Below, in pieces: positions 55,664 through 64,000 of a stretch of 64,000 nt of DNA. The first letter of the stretch is position 1; each line of letters starts with the position of its first letter. Source of the stretch: Paenibacillus sp. MMS20-IR301 (lineage in GTDB: Bacteria; Bacillota; Bacilli; Paenibacillales; Paenibacillaceae). Position numbers and translations under genes: made by a program. Below the pieces are notes generated by a model that searched no databases, was not told the origin of the DNA, and worked only from the letters and a program-made list of their open reading frames with translations. The stretch lies in the NCBI RefSeq assembly GCF_032302195.1, contig NZ_CP135275.1, forward strand, positions 7,213,001 through 7,277,000, read 5' to 3'.

Positions 55664-56524
55664 TCATTCCTTGTTGTATATACCAGGCGTATGACTATTA
55701 CGAAATTTGCTGGGGGAGATTCCGATCACTCTGGTGAACAAAATAGAGAAGTAGTTGGGATTGTCGTATCCGACCAGCTTGGCTACCTCCCAGATCTTCT
55801 TATCCGTTGTAGCAATCAGCCTCATCGCTTCTCCCATCCGGCGCTGAATTAAATAACTGATGGGGGCGATACCAAAGTTATTCTTAAACATGTGGACCAG
55901 GTAATAGGAGTCAATGTGAAATAGCTGTGCCAGACCGGTAAGAGTCAGCTTTTTTCTGTAATGGATATCTAAATATTCTTTAATTTCGCTGGCTAATGAA
56001 GCTTTCTGCTCTTTCTCCGTCCGGTTCTGCAAGAAAATCATTCGTTCAAGCAGCAGCAGGATAGCTTCCAGCAAATGCTGGGAGATCAGCTGATACCCTC
56101 TGTTCCGCAGGGAGAATTCATTGAACAGGGCTTTCATCAGCACCGAGAACTCCTCTGAGAAATAATTAGGACGGATTACAGGCTCCCGCTCTCTGGGTAT
56201 GAGCCAATCCCGCTGCTCCGACACCGGGGGGAGGAAGCGGAAACCGCAGGAGTAGGTGACCAGCGGATCTTCGGGATTGGACTGCTCCTGATGCAGAATG
56301 CCCTGATTATAGATGAGAATATCCCCTTTTCGCGCAGTATACTCCTTGCCGTCAATGACAAAGAAGCCTTCCCCGTCTTCAATGTAAATAATCTCGTGCA
56401 GATCATCGTGCTTGTGAAGCGCAAATTTCCATTCCGGATTATCCCTCACTGTACCTGCGTAGATTAACTGGCAGTTGAATGCCCCCGTATTTAAGTTCAT
56501 CAGTGAATCCGCGCTATCCTTCAT
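55664..56524 (-). CDS. AraC-family regulator with N-terminal cupin
   Basis: 286 residues: a cupin-type ligand domain (about 20-110; HKHDDLHEIIYIEDGEGFF) and two C-terminal helix-turn-helices (LTGLAQLFHIDSYYLVHMFK; WEVAKLVGYDNPNYFSILF). It is divergent from the MFS exporter and may control it. The ribosome site is weak (AGGA). Confidence 0.85.
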   Translation of the reverse strand: MKDSADSLMNLNTGAFNCQLIYAGTVRDNPEWKFALHKHDDLHEIIYIEDGEGFFVIDGKEYTARKGDILIYNQGILHQEQSNPEDPLVTYSCGFRFLPPVSEQRDWLIPREREPVIRPNYFSEEFSVLMKALFNEFSLRNRGYQLISQHLLEAILLLLERMIFLQNRTEKEQKASLASEIKEYLDIHYRKKLTLTGLAQLFHIDSYYLVHMFKNNFGIAPISYLIQRRMGEAMRLIATTDKKIWEVAKLVGYDNPNYFSILFTRVIGISPSKFRNSHTPGIYNKE

Positions 56525-56657
56525 GTCAATCCTGCTTTCATCTTTAGTTCCGCAATATATATCATTATTTGCTCAAAGGCAGCAATAACCTTTATTGTTG
56601 CCCGGAGGGTTTATTTATAAAATTAATTCAAAAATAGGATAATGGAGAAAATGAAAC

Positions 56658-57869
56658 ATGAAAACAGTAAACGAACGCGGTCTGGTTTTTGCTTTTACAT
56701 TTATGGCCTTTGTACTGGGAACAACTGAGTATATCATCGTCGGCTTGCTGTCCGAAATTGCGGCTTCTTTGCAGATCACACTGGCGGTTGCAGGCAGCCT
56801 TGTTTCGGGGTTTGCCATCGCTTATGCAGCCGGAACGCCAGTGCTGATGGTGCTTATAGCCCGGTTTCCGAAGAAACAGACGATTCTGGCGGCCATTTGT
56901 CTGATTATTCTGTTTAACCTGTTAAGTGCAGCTTCAGGAACTTACGGAATGATGTTATTTACCCGGGTCGTCACCGCCGTGCTGTGCGGACTAGCCATCT
57001 CTCTTTCCTTGTCGGTGGTAAGTGAAATTGTGACTCCTGCCCGCCAGGGGCGTTCCGTCTCTTATATTCTTGGGGGGTTCGGAGTCGCTAATGTACTCGG
57101 TGTACCTGTCGGCACCTTTGTAGGCCAGCATTTTGAATGGCAGGCTGCCTTTATTTTAACGGCATTGCTCGGCGGGTTAGCCTTTGTGTTTAATCTGTTT
57201 GTCATTCCCGCCCATCTGCAGAACCGCAAGGGCTCCCTGAAGAAGCAGCTAAGCCTGTTAACGAACGGCCGTATTCTGCTCGCTTTTCTGATTCCGGTAT
57301 TCGGGACTGGGGCGGTGTTCAGCATCTATACGTATATAAGACCGGTAATGGATAAAGTAATGTCGATTCCCGTGACCTCGGTAAGCTGGATTCTGCTTGG
57401 ATATGGCCTTGCTACTATATTCAGTACATGGATCGGCGGCAGAATTGCTTCCGGTAATGCTCTGGGCAAATTAAGAATTGCCTTTCTGATTCAGATGGGT
57501 GTCTACATCCTGTTCTTCTTTGCTGCACCTGTTCCCGTTCTCGGGGTAATCTTTCTGATACTCAGCGCGTGCATGTCCAATATTCTGAATGTTACTGCAC
57601 AGCTATACCTGATTGAGCTGGCTGTAGAGCAATCTGCTGAGGCCCGGGATTTTGCCGCTTCACTGAATCCGGTGGCAGCCAATACGGGAATCGCAGGCGG
57701 GTCAGCCATCGGAGGCTTCGTAGTGGCCACGAGCGGCTTATCCGCATTATTCTGGACGGCCGCTGCGATTGCCCTGGCCGCCTTCGCGGTTACCGCAATC
57801 AGCTACCGGCTGAAGCGCCGCAGTAAACCTCTGCTGATGCATGAAGAAGCCGGCCAAGTGTCTGCTTGA
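56658..57869 (+). CDS. MFS transporter, DHA1 drug/sugar efflux type
   Basis: 403 residues with twelve predicted membrane helices. The N-terminus shows the DHA1 pattern (FVLGTTEYIIVGLLSEIAASL), with motif-A-like ARFPKKQ after helix 2 and the antiporter motif region LGGFGVANVLGVPVG. It resembles arabinose or chloramphenicol exporters. Its stop lies within the stem of its own terminator. The regulator is probably the divergent AraC gene. Confidence 0.83.
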   Translation: MKTVNERGLVFAFTFMAFVLGTTEYIIVGLLSEIAASLQITLAVAGSLVSGFAIAYAAGTPVLMVLIARFPKKQTILAAICLIILFNLLSAASGTYGMMLFTRVVTAVLCGLAISLSLSVVSEIVTPARQGRSVSYILGGFGVANVLGVPVGTFVGQHFEWQAAFILTALLGGLAFVFNLFVIPAHLQNRKGSLKKQLSLLTNGRILLAFLIPVFGTGAVFSIYTYIRPVMDKVMSIPVTSVSWILLGYGLATIFSTWIGGRIASGNALGKLRIAFLIQMGVYILFFFAAPVPVLGVIFLILSACMSNILNVTAQLYLIELAVEQSAEARDFAASLNPVAANTGIAGGSAIGGFVVATSGLSALFWTAAAIALAAFAVTAISYRLKRRSKPLLMHEEAGQVSA

Positions 57870-57882
57870 CCGGCTTTATTGT
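57847..57882 (+). terminator. Terminator overlapping the end of the MFS gene
   Basis: AAGCCGGCCAAG pairs with CTTGACCGGCTT (one mismatch), then TTATTG. The TGA at 57867-57869 lies inside the right arm. Confidence 0.7.
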
Positions 57883-57951
57883 CAGGGTACGATAAAGAAT
57901 AGGTGTACTCTTCAGCTTACAATTTACAGCTTACTTGCACTCTATACAGAA

Positions 57952-59253
57952 TCAGGCTTTCTCCAGATCACGGATGCCGGCATAGATCAGATCGAACAGA
58001 TCCTCCAGCTGGTCCTCCTCGATACAGGAGAAGGCCACGCGCAGATCGCTCTCGCCGAGGGCGATGGTGCCGAGGCCGTAAGTATGAATCAGGTGAAGCC
58101 GCAAATCTTCAGCCGGTACGGTAAGCAGCTTCAGGCACATGAAGTACCCGGAGTTGAACGGATAGTAGGTCCAGACATCGTCGCCGTATTTGCCGCTGTC
58201 CAGCAGCGCCTTCACTTTGTTGGCCCGGCCCTTCATGATCTGGAATTTCTCTTCCTTCTGCGCGGCGAACTCCGGCGCTTTCAGGGCATCGAGGACAAAG
58301 GTCTGTGACGGATGTGCTCCGCTGGAGATGGTGGCCCGGATAATGCCGAGTGTTTTCTGCTCCAGGGCAGCCAGCAGCTCCTTGTTCTCGGAAGCATAAG
58401 TGATGAAGCCGACGCGGAAGCCCCAGACAAATTCCTCTTTGGTGGCTCCGTCAATCTTGACCGCCAGCACGCGCGGGTGCAGACCGGCCAGCTTGCCGAA
58501 CAGCGATTCCTTCAGGGAATCCTCGAAAAAGAGTCCGAAATAAGCATCATCGCTGACCACCACGACATTAATGCCTTCTTCGGCGGCACGCAGAATGGCA
58601 GCCACGATAGCGTCGCCTTCCTGGGCACCCGGTGTATAGCCGGTCGGGTTATTCGGGAAGTTAAGCAGGACAATCGCTTTGCCGCGGTCCTTCTGGGACA
58701 GCAGCGCATCCAGCAGGCCGTCGCTGTTGAAGCTTTGATCCTCGGCGAACAGCGGGTAATTCACAGTTTCAGTCAAACGGCGGATTCCGAAGGTCAGCTC
58801 GTAATTCTCCCAGTTTTTGTCCGGATAGATGACAGCATCGCCTTGTTCCGCGAACAAATCGGCAACTATGCTAAGCCCGTGGGTCAGGGCATTCGTTACA
58901 ACAGGATTACTGAAGGATTTGCCTTCAAGCGACGGGTTCTCGCGCAGCATCTTCTCCCGCCATACGGTGCGCAGCTCAGGTTTGCCTGCCGGAGGCGCAT
59001 AGCCGTAGAGGTCCTTGGGGCTGTAAGCGGAAAGCTTATCCTGGATCACACCAAGATGCATCGGAATGCCCTTCTCGGTGGCAATACCGATTGTTGCATT
59101 GTACTTCTTGGCATGAGCTGTTGCTTCTGCGGATTGGCTCAGAATTCCCTCTTTGGGGAAATAGATGGCCTTGCCGAGATTAGAGAGCATATCATACACA
59201 TGTTCATTGCCTGCCTTGATGCTGTCGTTCAATTGTCCAGCCAGTGGATTCAT
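57952..59253 (-). CDS. PLP-dependent aminotransferase, class I/II
   Basis: 433 residues. Seen: NFPNNPTGYTPG, VVSDDAYFGLFFED and KIDGATKEEFVWGFRVGF, where the lysine of DGATKE would bind PLP and the arginine of FRVG the substrate carboxylate. It is unlike the short aspartate aminotransferases in having an N-terminal stretch (about 30 residues) and a longer body. ATG 59253 was chosen because GGAAGG is nine bases upstream; an ATG three codons earlier abuts that site. Confidence 0.82.
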   Translation of the reverse strand: MNPLAGQLNDSIKAGNEHVYDMLSNLGKAIYFPKEGILSQSAEATAHAKKYNATIGIATEKGIPMHLGVIQDKLSAYSPKDLYGYAPPAGKPELRTVWREKMLRENPSLEGKSFSNPVVTNALTHGLSIVADLFAEQGDAVIYPDKNWENYELTFGIRRLTETVNYPLFAEDQSFNSDGLLDALLSQKDRGKAIVLLNFPNNPTGYTPGAQEGDAIVAAILRAAEEGINVVVVSDDAYFGLFFEDSLKESLFGKLAGLHPRVLAVKIDGATKEEFVWGFRVGFITYASENKELLAALEQKTLGIIRATISSGAHPSQTFVLDALKAPEFAAQKEEKFQIMKGRANKVKALLDSGKYGDDVWTYYPFNSGYFMCLKLLTVPAEDLRLHLIHTYGLGTIALGESDLRVAFSCIEEDQLEDLFDLIYAGIRDLEKA

Positions 59254-59312
59254 CAGTTTCATCCTTCCGGTATTCTTCTGGGATATATACGCTAACATTG
59301 CCTAACATTATA

Positions 59313-59888
59313 TCACCGTGCACTGCCGCCGTCACTGAGGAAAGCCTCGTTTTCATAAAATGTTTTGGAAGGGGCCGGAGGCTCCTCCCAGACCTGAACC
59401 TCTATATAACGCTCGGGGCCGAAGGCGCCGGTGGCGTTCCAGTGCTGCGGCAGCCCGTATTCCCGGATGAGGCCGCGGATTTCCTCCAGCGTATATACCT
59501 GGCCCCTGTAAGGCTTGCCGTCCGGGTAACGCATAGTGGGGAAGAGGTCGCCGTAGGTAAAGCTGATCCGCTCCGGGGAAAAGGCCGTTACCGGAATCTT
59601 CAGCACGCGGCCATCCGGATACCAGTCCAGCAGCCAGGGGCAGCTGCCGAAGGTCATATAATGCGGCTGCTGCCGGAGCGGCCGGCCGCCTTTGGCAATG
59701 AACATGGCTCTGGCGCGTTCCTCCAGCCCCCGGCGGATCTCCAGATAGTCCGGAGAGCGCTTGCTCGCAAAGCCTTTATTCTGCTCCCGGATACCGCTCA
59801 GCACCGACTCTGCGGCTGCGGGGGCGAGGTCCGAGAGATTCCGGAAAGGCCCGGTAGATTCATCATAATAGTGATAGAGACAGTCCAT
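59313..59888 (-). CDS. Hypothetical protein
   Basis: 191 residues, soluble, no signal peptide or known motif. Visible features are YHYYDESTGPFRNLSDL near the start, PHYMTFGSCPWLLDWYPDG in the middle and W/Y-rich stretches. No family is recognised. It ends 60 bases before the aminotransferase begins and may share a transcript with it. Codon use is like its neighbours. The ribosome site is weak (GCGGGAAGC). Confidence 0.65.
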   Translation of the reverse strand: MDCLYHYYDESTGPFRNLSDLAPAAAESVLSGIREQNKGFASKRSPDYLEIRRGLEERARAMFIAKGGRPLRQQPHYMTFGSCPWLLDWYPDGRVLKIPVTAFSPERISFTYGDLFPTMRYPDGKPYRGQVYTLEEIRGLIREYGLPQHWNATGAFGPERYIEVQVWEEPPAPSKTFYENEAFLSDGGSAR

Positions 59889-60143
59889 CTGCTTCCCGCC
59901 ATTCCTGTTTAATTAACTATACTTTAGCATCTGCGGATGCGGCGGGGAAGATGTACAAACGGGAACCTGACAAGGTATTATGAAAGGTAAGCATAACGTG
60001 TATACTTAACGGGGAAAAAGGAATAATCCGCAGGCTTACCGTGAAATGCTCTGTTACGCATTAATCATATGCTGTTTCCGCGGCAGATTGTGCACACAAT
60101 ACTCCCGGAGGCTACGCTCATAATAGTTATAGGAGGGAAACGT

Positions 60144-60929
60144 ATGCTGCATGCATCGCCATCCTCGTTTGTCATTCTGCCTGCACTGGCGAAGATTGTC
60201 TGTGAACCGGGCTGGAAATGGCAGAAACGGGAGAAGCCGCTGCAAAATTATGATTTGTTCTATGTGTGGAGCGGGGAGGGGACCGTTGTACGCAATGGCG
60301 TTCCGTATCAGGTTGGCAAGGGAAACTGCTTCCTGTTCCGTCCGGGTGACCATACCAGCGCTACCCACAATCCGCAAAAACCGCTTGTCCTTACATATAT
60401 TCACTTCGATGTTGCCGAAGAGGTGACGGATATTCCGGCGCCTTACCATGAGCTGAGCGAGACTGTAGAGTTCGAGCATCTGCTGGCCCGTTACGTCAGG
60501 CTGTTCCTTGTGCAGACCTATGCCGCTGAGGAGGAGGGCCGCCTGATTCTGAAGCAGCTGATGATCCATCTGCTGCGGCAGGATCAGGTCATGCCGGTCG
60601 AGCGGCATGTCAGCAACCAGCTGGCTGAGGTGATTCATGAGGTCGCCAACTATGTCAGCCAGCATCCCGGTGCGGCGCACCGGGTAGAGGATCTGGCCGC
60701 CCGCGCCGGACTGTCGCCGCGTTACTTCTCGATCAAGTTTAAGGAGATTACCGGCTCATCGGTCCAGTCCTATGTCATCCGCACCCGGATTGAACGGGCT
60801 CAGCATCTGCTGCTGTATGCAGGCATGAATGTGACCGAGGTGGCGGATGCGCTTGGCTACCGGGATATCTTCTTCTTCAGCCGCCAGTTCAAGCAGCACA
60901 CCGGCAAAAGCCCGTCGGAGATCCGCTGA
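60144..60929 (+). CDS. AraC-family regulator with N-terminal cupin
   Basis: 261 residues: a cupin-like sensor (about 10-100; DLFYVWSGEGTVVRNG) and a C-terminal pair of helix-turn-helices (VEDLAARAGLSPRYFSIKFK; VTEVADALGYRDIFFFSRQFK). ATG 60144 was chosen because GGAGGG precedes it; the frame extends upstream to 60069. Target unknown. Confidence 0.85.
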   Translation: MLHASPSSFVILPALAKIVCEPGWKWQKREKPLQNYDLFYVWSGEGTVVRNGVPYQVGKGNCFLFRPGDHTSATHNPQKPLVLTYIHFDVAEEVTDIPAPYHELSETVEFEHLLARYVRLFLVQTYAAEEEGRLILKQLMIHLLRQDQVMPVERHVSNQLAEVIHEVANYVSQHPGAAHRVEDLAARAGLSPRYFSIKFKEITGSSVQSYVIRTRIERAQHLLLYAGMNVTEVADALGYRDIFFFSRQFKQHTGKSPSEIR

Positions 60930-61017
60930 GACCCCCTGAAGTTGAAGCGGAAGCCCGGCTGTGACAAAATATAAGTATGAAGCAGCTAAATACACATGCG
61001 GGAGAGGGAGATAGCTT

Positions 61018-61767
61018 ATGTACGAAATAGTACTGATACGGCATGGAGAGAGTGAATACAACCGGCAGAATCTGTTTACGGGCTGGAGTGATCCCGATCT
61101 GACGGACAAGGGTGTGGAAGAGGCCAAGAAAGCAGGCAAGCTGCTGAAGGATGCGGGGTATACGTTCGACCTGGCTTTCGCCTCCGTGCTGAAGCGTTCC
61201 ATCAAGACACTGAATTATGTGCTGGATGAAATGGATCTGCTGTGGATACCGGTGCAGAAATCATGGAAGCTGAATGAGCGCCATTACGGTGCGCTGCAGG
61301 GACTGAGCAAGTCGGATACCGCGTTAAAATACGGCGAGGAGCAGCTCCATATCTGGCGCCGCAGCCTGTCCGTCCGTCCGCCGCTGCTTACACCGGATGA
61401 TCCGCGTTATGCCCGCCATGATATACGCTATAAGGAAGTCCGCCCCGGCGATATTCCGCGCGGGGAGAGTCTGGAGGATACGGTGCACCGGGTCGGAGAT
61501 TTCTGGGGCAACCGGATTGTGCCGCTGATCCGCAAGAAGGAGCGGGTGCTGATCTCGGCGCACGGCAACACGCTGCGGGCGCTGATCAAGTACATGGAGG
61601 ATATGGATGAGACCGAGCTGCTTGATCTCAACATTCCGACCGGTGTTCCGCTGGTTTATAAGCTGGACGATGATGTGAAGCCGATCAGCCGCTTCTATCT
61701 CGGCGAACCGGAAGAGGTACAGGAGAAAGCCCGTGAGGTGGCCAATCAGAGCAAGGTCACGGAGTAG
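61018..61767 (+). CDS. gpmA: 2,3-bisphosphoglycerate-dependent phosphoglycerate mutase
   Basis: 249 residues, the usual length. The phospho-acceptor histidine is in IRHGESEYN (consensus has W in place of Y), with NERHYGALQG and SAHGNTLRAL, which supplies the second catalytic histidine. It interconverts 3- and 2-phosphoglycerate in glycolysis. GGGAGA precedes the ATG. Confidence 0.92.
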   Translation: MYEIVLIRHGESEYNRQNLFTGWSDPDLTDKGVEEAKKAGKLLKDAGYTFDLAFASVLKRSIKTLNYVLDEMDLLWIPVQKSWKLNERHYGALQGLSKSDTALKYGEEQLHIWRRSLSVRPPLLTPDDPRYARHDIRYKEVRPGDIPRGESLEDTVHRVGDFWGNRIVPLIRKKERVLISAHGNTLRALIKYMEDMDETELLDLNIPTGVPLVYKLDDDVKPISRFYLGEPEEVQEKAREVANQSKVTE

Positions 61768-61796
61768 CTGCCCGCGGTTCCAGTGATTTGCGATTC

Positions 61797-61827
61797 AGCC
61801 CTGCAGAATGATCTGCAGGGCTTTTGG
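61797..61827 (+). terminator. Terminator after gpmA
   Basis: AGCCCTGCAG pairs perfectly with CTGCAGGGCT around AATGAT, followed by TTTTGGAT. Confidence 0.85.
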
Positions 61828-61831
61828 ATAT

Positions 61832-62737
61832 TTACGTGACCCCATTTTGGCTTAAAAATTTCGATAGATCCTTATTAAGCTGCACAATTTCCTTGTTTGC
61901 ATTATTCGCATAAGCCGGCAGAAGCATATCCTTAACCATATTAGTCCGCAGCCATATCATAAAGAACAAATCCAGAATCAGGTTTGGACATAGAAGCACA
62001 AATTTGAATACAGATGGATTAATGGCAACGCCCGCCTTTTGAATTTTCTTTAAATACGTTTTTAAAGTGACTGTGATTTGGTGTGCCGTTTTCCGGGTTC
62101 TGGCTGTTTTTTCGTCAATGATCTTATGTCCAGCATGTAAACTGCCAACGAGTGCAATGTCCGATACTGAATGTGTGATTAGATACGCCTTCATATCCTT
62201 ATGAATTGAGCAGGGGAGCTCTGCTGTTCTAAATAATTTTGTGAGGTTTTCTACACGTTCTGTCACTACACCGTTTACTTCACCAAACACAGTAGCCACC
62301 AGAAACTTTGGCGGAAACCGGGCATACAAAACCTCCTTTTTAATCTGTCCGCCGGCACCCGGAAAAGCCGGTAACAGCCTGTTTCCCACAATGTCCTGCC
62401 ACGCAGAGAAGCCGATTGAATTATTAGTCATTGTAACAATGGTTTTGCTCTGATTGTCTTTTAGCGCTGGCAATGCGGATCCGGCTTGATCGTAACGCAC
62501 GGTAACGAAAATAAAATCATATACATCATCATTTTCAAGTGTATCAATAACCTTTACTTTCAAAGATTTAACCGTACCTTTGTCGTTATACTGCAGGCCC
62601 TTTTCCTGCAATGTTCTAAATCTGCCGGAACGTGCAAACAGGGTGACGTCAGTCCCTGCCTCCATGAATTTGATTGCGTATGCGCTCCCTATCACACCTG
62701 CGCCAAAAATTAAAATCCGCTGCTGTTTCCCTGACAT
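61832..62737 (-). CDS. Ketopantoate-reductase-like oxidoreductase (ApbA/PanE family)
   Basis: 301 residues with an N-terminal Rossmann fold (LIFGAGVIGSAYAIKFMEAG) and the usual NADP-linked C-terminal domain. The middle has VTVRYDQ and TMTNNSIG. The active-site lysine, if present, cannot be placed with certainty. A second copy of panE outside a pantothenate operon suggests another substrate. The gene is visibly AT-richer than its neighbours and may have been acquired. AGGGGTGA precedes the ATG at 62737. Confidence 0.75.
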   Translation of the reverse strand: MSGKQQRILIFGAGVIGSAYAIKFMEAGTDVTLFARSGRFRTLQEKGLQYNDKGTVKSLKVKVIDTLENDDVYDFIFVTVRYDQAGSALPALKDNQSKTIVTMTNNSIGFSAWQDIVGNRLLPAFPGAGGQIKKEVLYARFPPKFLVATVFGEVNGVVTERVENLTKLFRTAELPCSIHKDMKAYLITHSVSDIALVGSLHAGHKIIDEKTARTRKTAHQITVTLKTYLKKIQKAGVAINPSVFKFVLLCPNLILDLFFMIWLRTNMVKDMLLPAYANNANKEIVQLNKDLSKFLSQNGVT

Positions 62738-62768
62738 GAAAATCACCCCTGTGTTTTCTTCTTTTCTC

Positions 62769-62805
62769 TTGACTATCAGACAACGTGTTGTATGATGTGA
62801 TCATA
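62769..62805 (+). promoter_or_regulatory. TetR promoter with a 22-bp operator
   Basis: TTGACT (62769-62774), 16 bases, TATGAT (62791-62796). An inverted repeat with arms ATCAGACAAC (62775-62784) and GTTGTATGAT (62787-62796), matching in 9 of 10 positions, fills the spacer and the -10. A second perfect dyad, TATGATGTGATCATA (62791-62805), overlaps it. This is a typical TetR autorepression layout. Confidence 0.72.
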
Positions 62806-62883
62806 AAGCTTTACTATCCCTTCATCAACCAGCAGATTCTCAGGATTTGTCGGATGGTATCCTTGTTTGCATAGGAGTATACA

Positions 62884-63435
62884 ATGAAAAAGCAGCCCGA
62901 AATTACGGATAAAACAAGACGGATTTTTATAGGTGTTTTTTGTGAGTTATATAGTCAAAAGCCGATCGAAAAAATCTCGATTCAAGAGATTGCGAATAAG
63001 TCGGGGTATAACCGCAGCACATTTTATCAATACTTTACGGATATCTACGATTTGCTGGACTTTGTTGAAAATGATTTATTGAACTACATCAAAGAAGGTT
63101 TGGCGGATAAAGAGCTGTCAACCTACACGGTGCAGAATGCGCTTCATTGTCTGGAGGATAAAGAACATTTCTCGGCGCTGCAGGCCCTTTTGGGCGATTA
63201 TGGGAGCATCCGTTTTCTGGAACACCTGAAAAGAGAAATGACCCTGGATAGCCTGGCATTGAACTTTCCGCAAAATGATCCCATCACGCCATACTTAATT
63301 GAGTTTCACATCTCCACATCGCTTTCTTTATTCCGGCTTTGGCTTCAGCGGGAGAAGGATTTACCGCCGGAAGAATTTTTCAAGCTGATGGATAGCCTGT
63401 ACACAACGGGGGTAACGCCATATACTAAAAAATAA
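62884..63435 (+). CDS. TetR-family repressor
   Basis: 183 residues. The N-terminal helix-turn-helix is IQEIANKSGYNRSTFYQYF, followed by a variable helical domain that binds the unknown inducer. TAGGAG precedes the ATG. It is AT-rich like its divergent neighbour and probably controls both through the operator at 62775-62805. Confidence 0.87.
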   Translation: MKKQPEITDKTRRIFIGVFCELYSQKPIEKISIQEIANKSGYNRSTFYQYFTDIYDLLDFVENDLLNYIKEGLADKELSTYTVQNALHCLEDKEHFSALQALLGDYGSIRFLEHLKREMTLDSLALNFPQNDPITPYLIEFHISTSLSLFRLWLQREKDLPPEEFFKLMDSLYTTGVTPYTKK

Positions 63436-63480
63436 TTTGGCTCAGGGTGCATTCCAATGTGCTATGGCTGGTATATAATA

Positions 63481-63528
63481 AAAACCCCGCTTAAGGTACA
63501 CTCACGTGTCCTTAAGCGGGGTTTTGTC
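63481..63528. terminator. Bidirectional terminator between tetR and psd
   Basis: AAACCCCGCTTAAGG pairs perfectly with CCTTAAGCGGGGTTT, with T-runs on both sides. Confidence 0.88.
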
Positions 63529-63583
63529 TTTCCTATGGTTTCATCTTATGTGGATTCGTCTGAAACGGGATACGGCTAGTCTC

Positions 63584-64000
63584 TTAAGTAGCCCGCCGCA
63601 TTTCCCCCAGCAGACTGCCCATCTTCACCTTGGTATCTGCTTTAAGGCCGGGAGCCGGTGTAAAGGTTCCGCTCTCCAGTAACAGGACTACGGTGGAGCC
63701 GAATTCGAAATAGGCCAGATCGTCACCCCGCTGCCACTCCCGGGCAGCTTCATCCGTATAGCGGATGCTGCTCACATTCATTGCGCCAACCTTGACTACG
63801 GCTGCTTCTCCGCAGCTGCCGGCAATATAAGTAATCAGCCGTTCGTTGCGGCTTAGTACAGTCTTCATGTTCCGCATTCCGAAATCATTCACGGGATAGG
63901 CGCGTCCGCGGATATAATCACTCTCTCTCAGCTGGCCGGTCAACGGTGAATGAATCCGGTGATAATCGGTCGGACTCAGGTAAAGGACGAAAAAGTAGCC
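63584..64000 (-). CDS. psd: Phosphatidylserine decarboxylase, C-terminal part (partial)
   Basis: The last 138 codons; the start lies beyond the right edge. The family motifs SPTDYHRIHSP and the pyruvoyl cleavage motif FGST in EFGSTVVLLLE are present, as in B. subtilis Psd. The serine of FGST becomes the pyruvoyl cofactor after self-cleavage. The enzyme makes phosphatidylethanolamine in the membrane. Confidence 0.87.
   Translation of the reverse strand, partial: GYFFVLYLSPTDYHRIHSPLTGQLRESDYIRGRAYPVNDFGMRNMKTVLSRNERLITYIAGSCGEAAVVKVGAMNVSSIRYTDEAAREWQRGDDLAYFEFGSTVVLLLESGTFTPAPGLKADTKVKMGSLLGEMRRAT

Noticed and set aside
58312..59295. 327-codon plus-strand ORF opposite the aminotransferase
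   Set aside because: Shadow frame; the minus strand has the PLP-site motifs.

Overview
The window looks like chromosome from a Paenibacillus-type member of the Bacillota. Evidence: moderate-to-high GC codon use, AGGAGG-type ribosome sites with many GTG/TTG starts, carbohydrate ABC importers that carry no ATPase gene of their own, YesM/YesN and membrane AraC regulators, an S-layer-homology (SLH) protein, a spore-type YjcZ peptide, a B. subtilis-type sdhCAB and an ecsAB pair. No rRNA, tRNA, phage, insertion sequence, CRISPR array or replication origin was seen. All family names come from reading the translations by eye; no database was searched.

Layout. 1-9.3 kb: the end of uvrC, a CPBP membrane protease, and two GntR-ATPase-permease modules flanking a potassium uptake pair (ktrB-ktrA). 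Both GntR genes have a readable sigma-A promoter with an inverted repeat over the start site. 9.5-15.8 kb: a membrane-bound AraC regulator and a three-gene carbohydrate importer with cre-like CcpA sites. 15.9-21.2 kb: a LysR regulator, then sdhC, sdhA and sdhB, separated by unusual repeat-filled spacers and preceded by 550 bp containing a Fur box, palindromes and hairpins. 21.5-30.4 kb: glycan breakdown, with a secreted CBM6-GH99-like enzyme and a GH43 enzyme on the plus strand and an alpha-mannosidase (GH38), a ManD/RspA-like dehydratase and an NAD-dependent epimerase as a minus-strand operon. 30.6-43.9 kb: a YesN/YesM two-component pair, a second importer and a 2009-residue SLH-anchored protein with two pectate-lyase-like domains.

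44-64 kb is mostly housekeeping and miscellaneous: DUF3891, a Tat-exported phosphoesterase, GNAT, nitroreductase, histidinol phosphatase, LysR, CheX (behind a sigma-D promoter), an SDR, a DEAD-box helicase with an apparent one-base frameshift, ecsAB, YjcZ, AraC regulators, an MFS exporter, an aminotransferase, gpmA, an AT-richer divergent pair (ketopantoate-reductase-like and TetR) with a clear operator, and the C-terminal part of psd.

The genes suggest a plant- or soil-polysaccharide degrader. Surface enzymes cut pectin-like or mannan-like glycans, two sensor systems and CcpA control uptake, and intracellular enzymes finish the sugars. The least explained part is the sdh locus: three 65-bp hairpin repeats, each with the same 11-codon mini-ORF, sit just before the sdhA ribosome site; four degenerate repeats fill the sdhA-sdhB gap; and a Fur box, a possible small transcript and two large hairpins precede sdhC.
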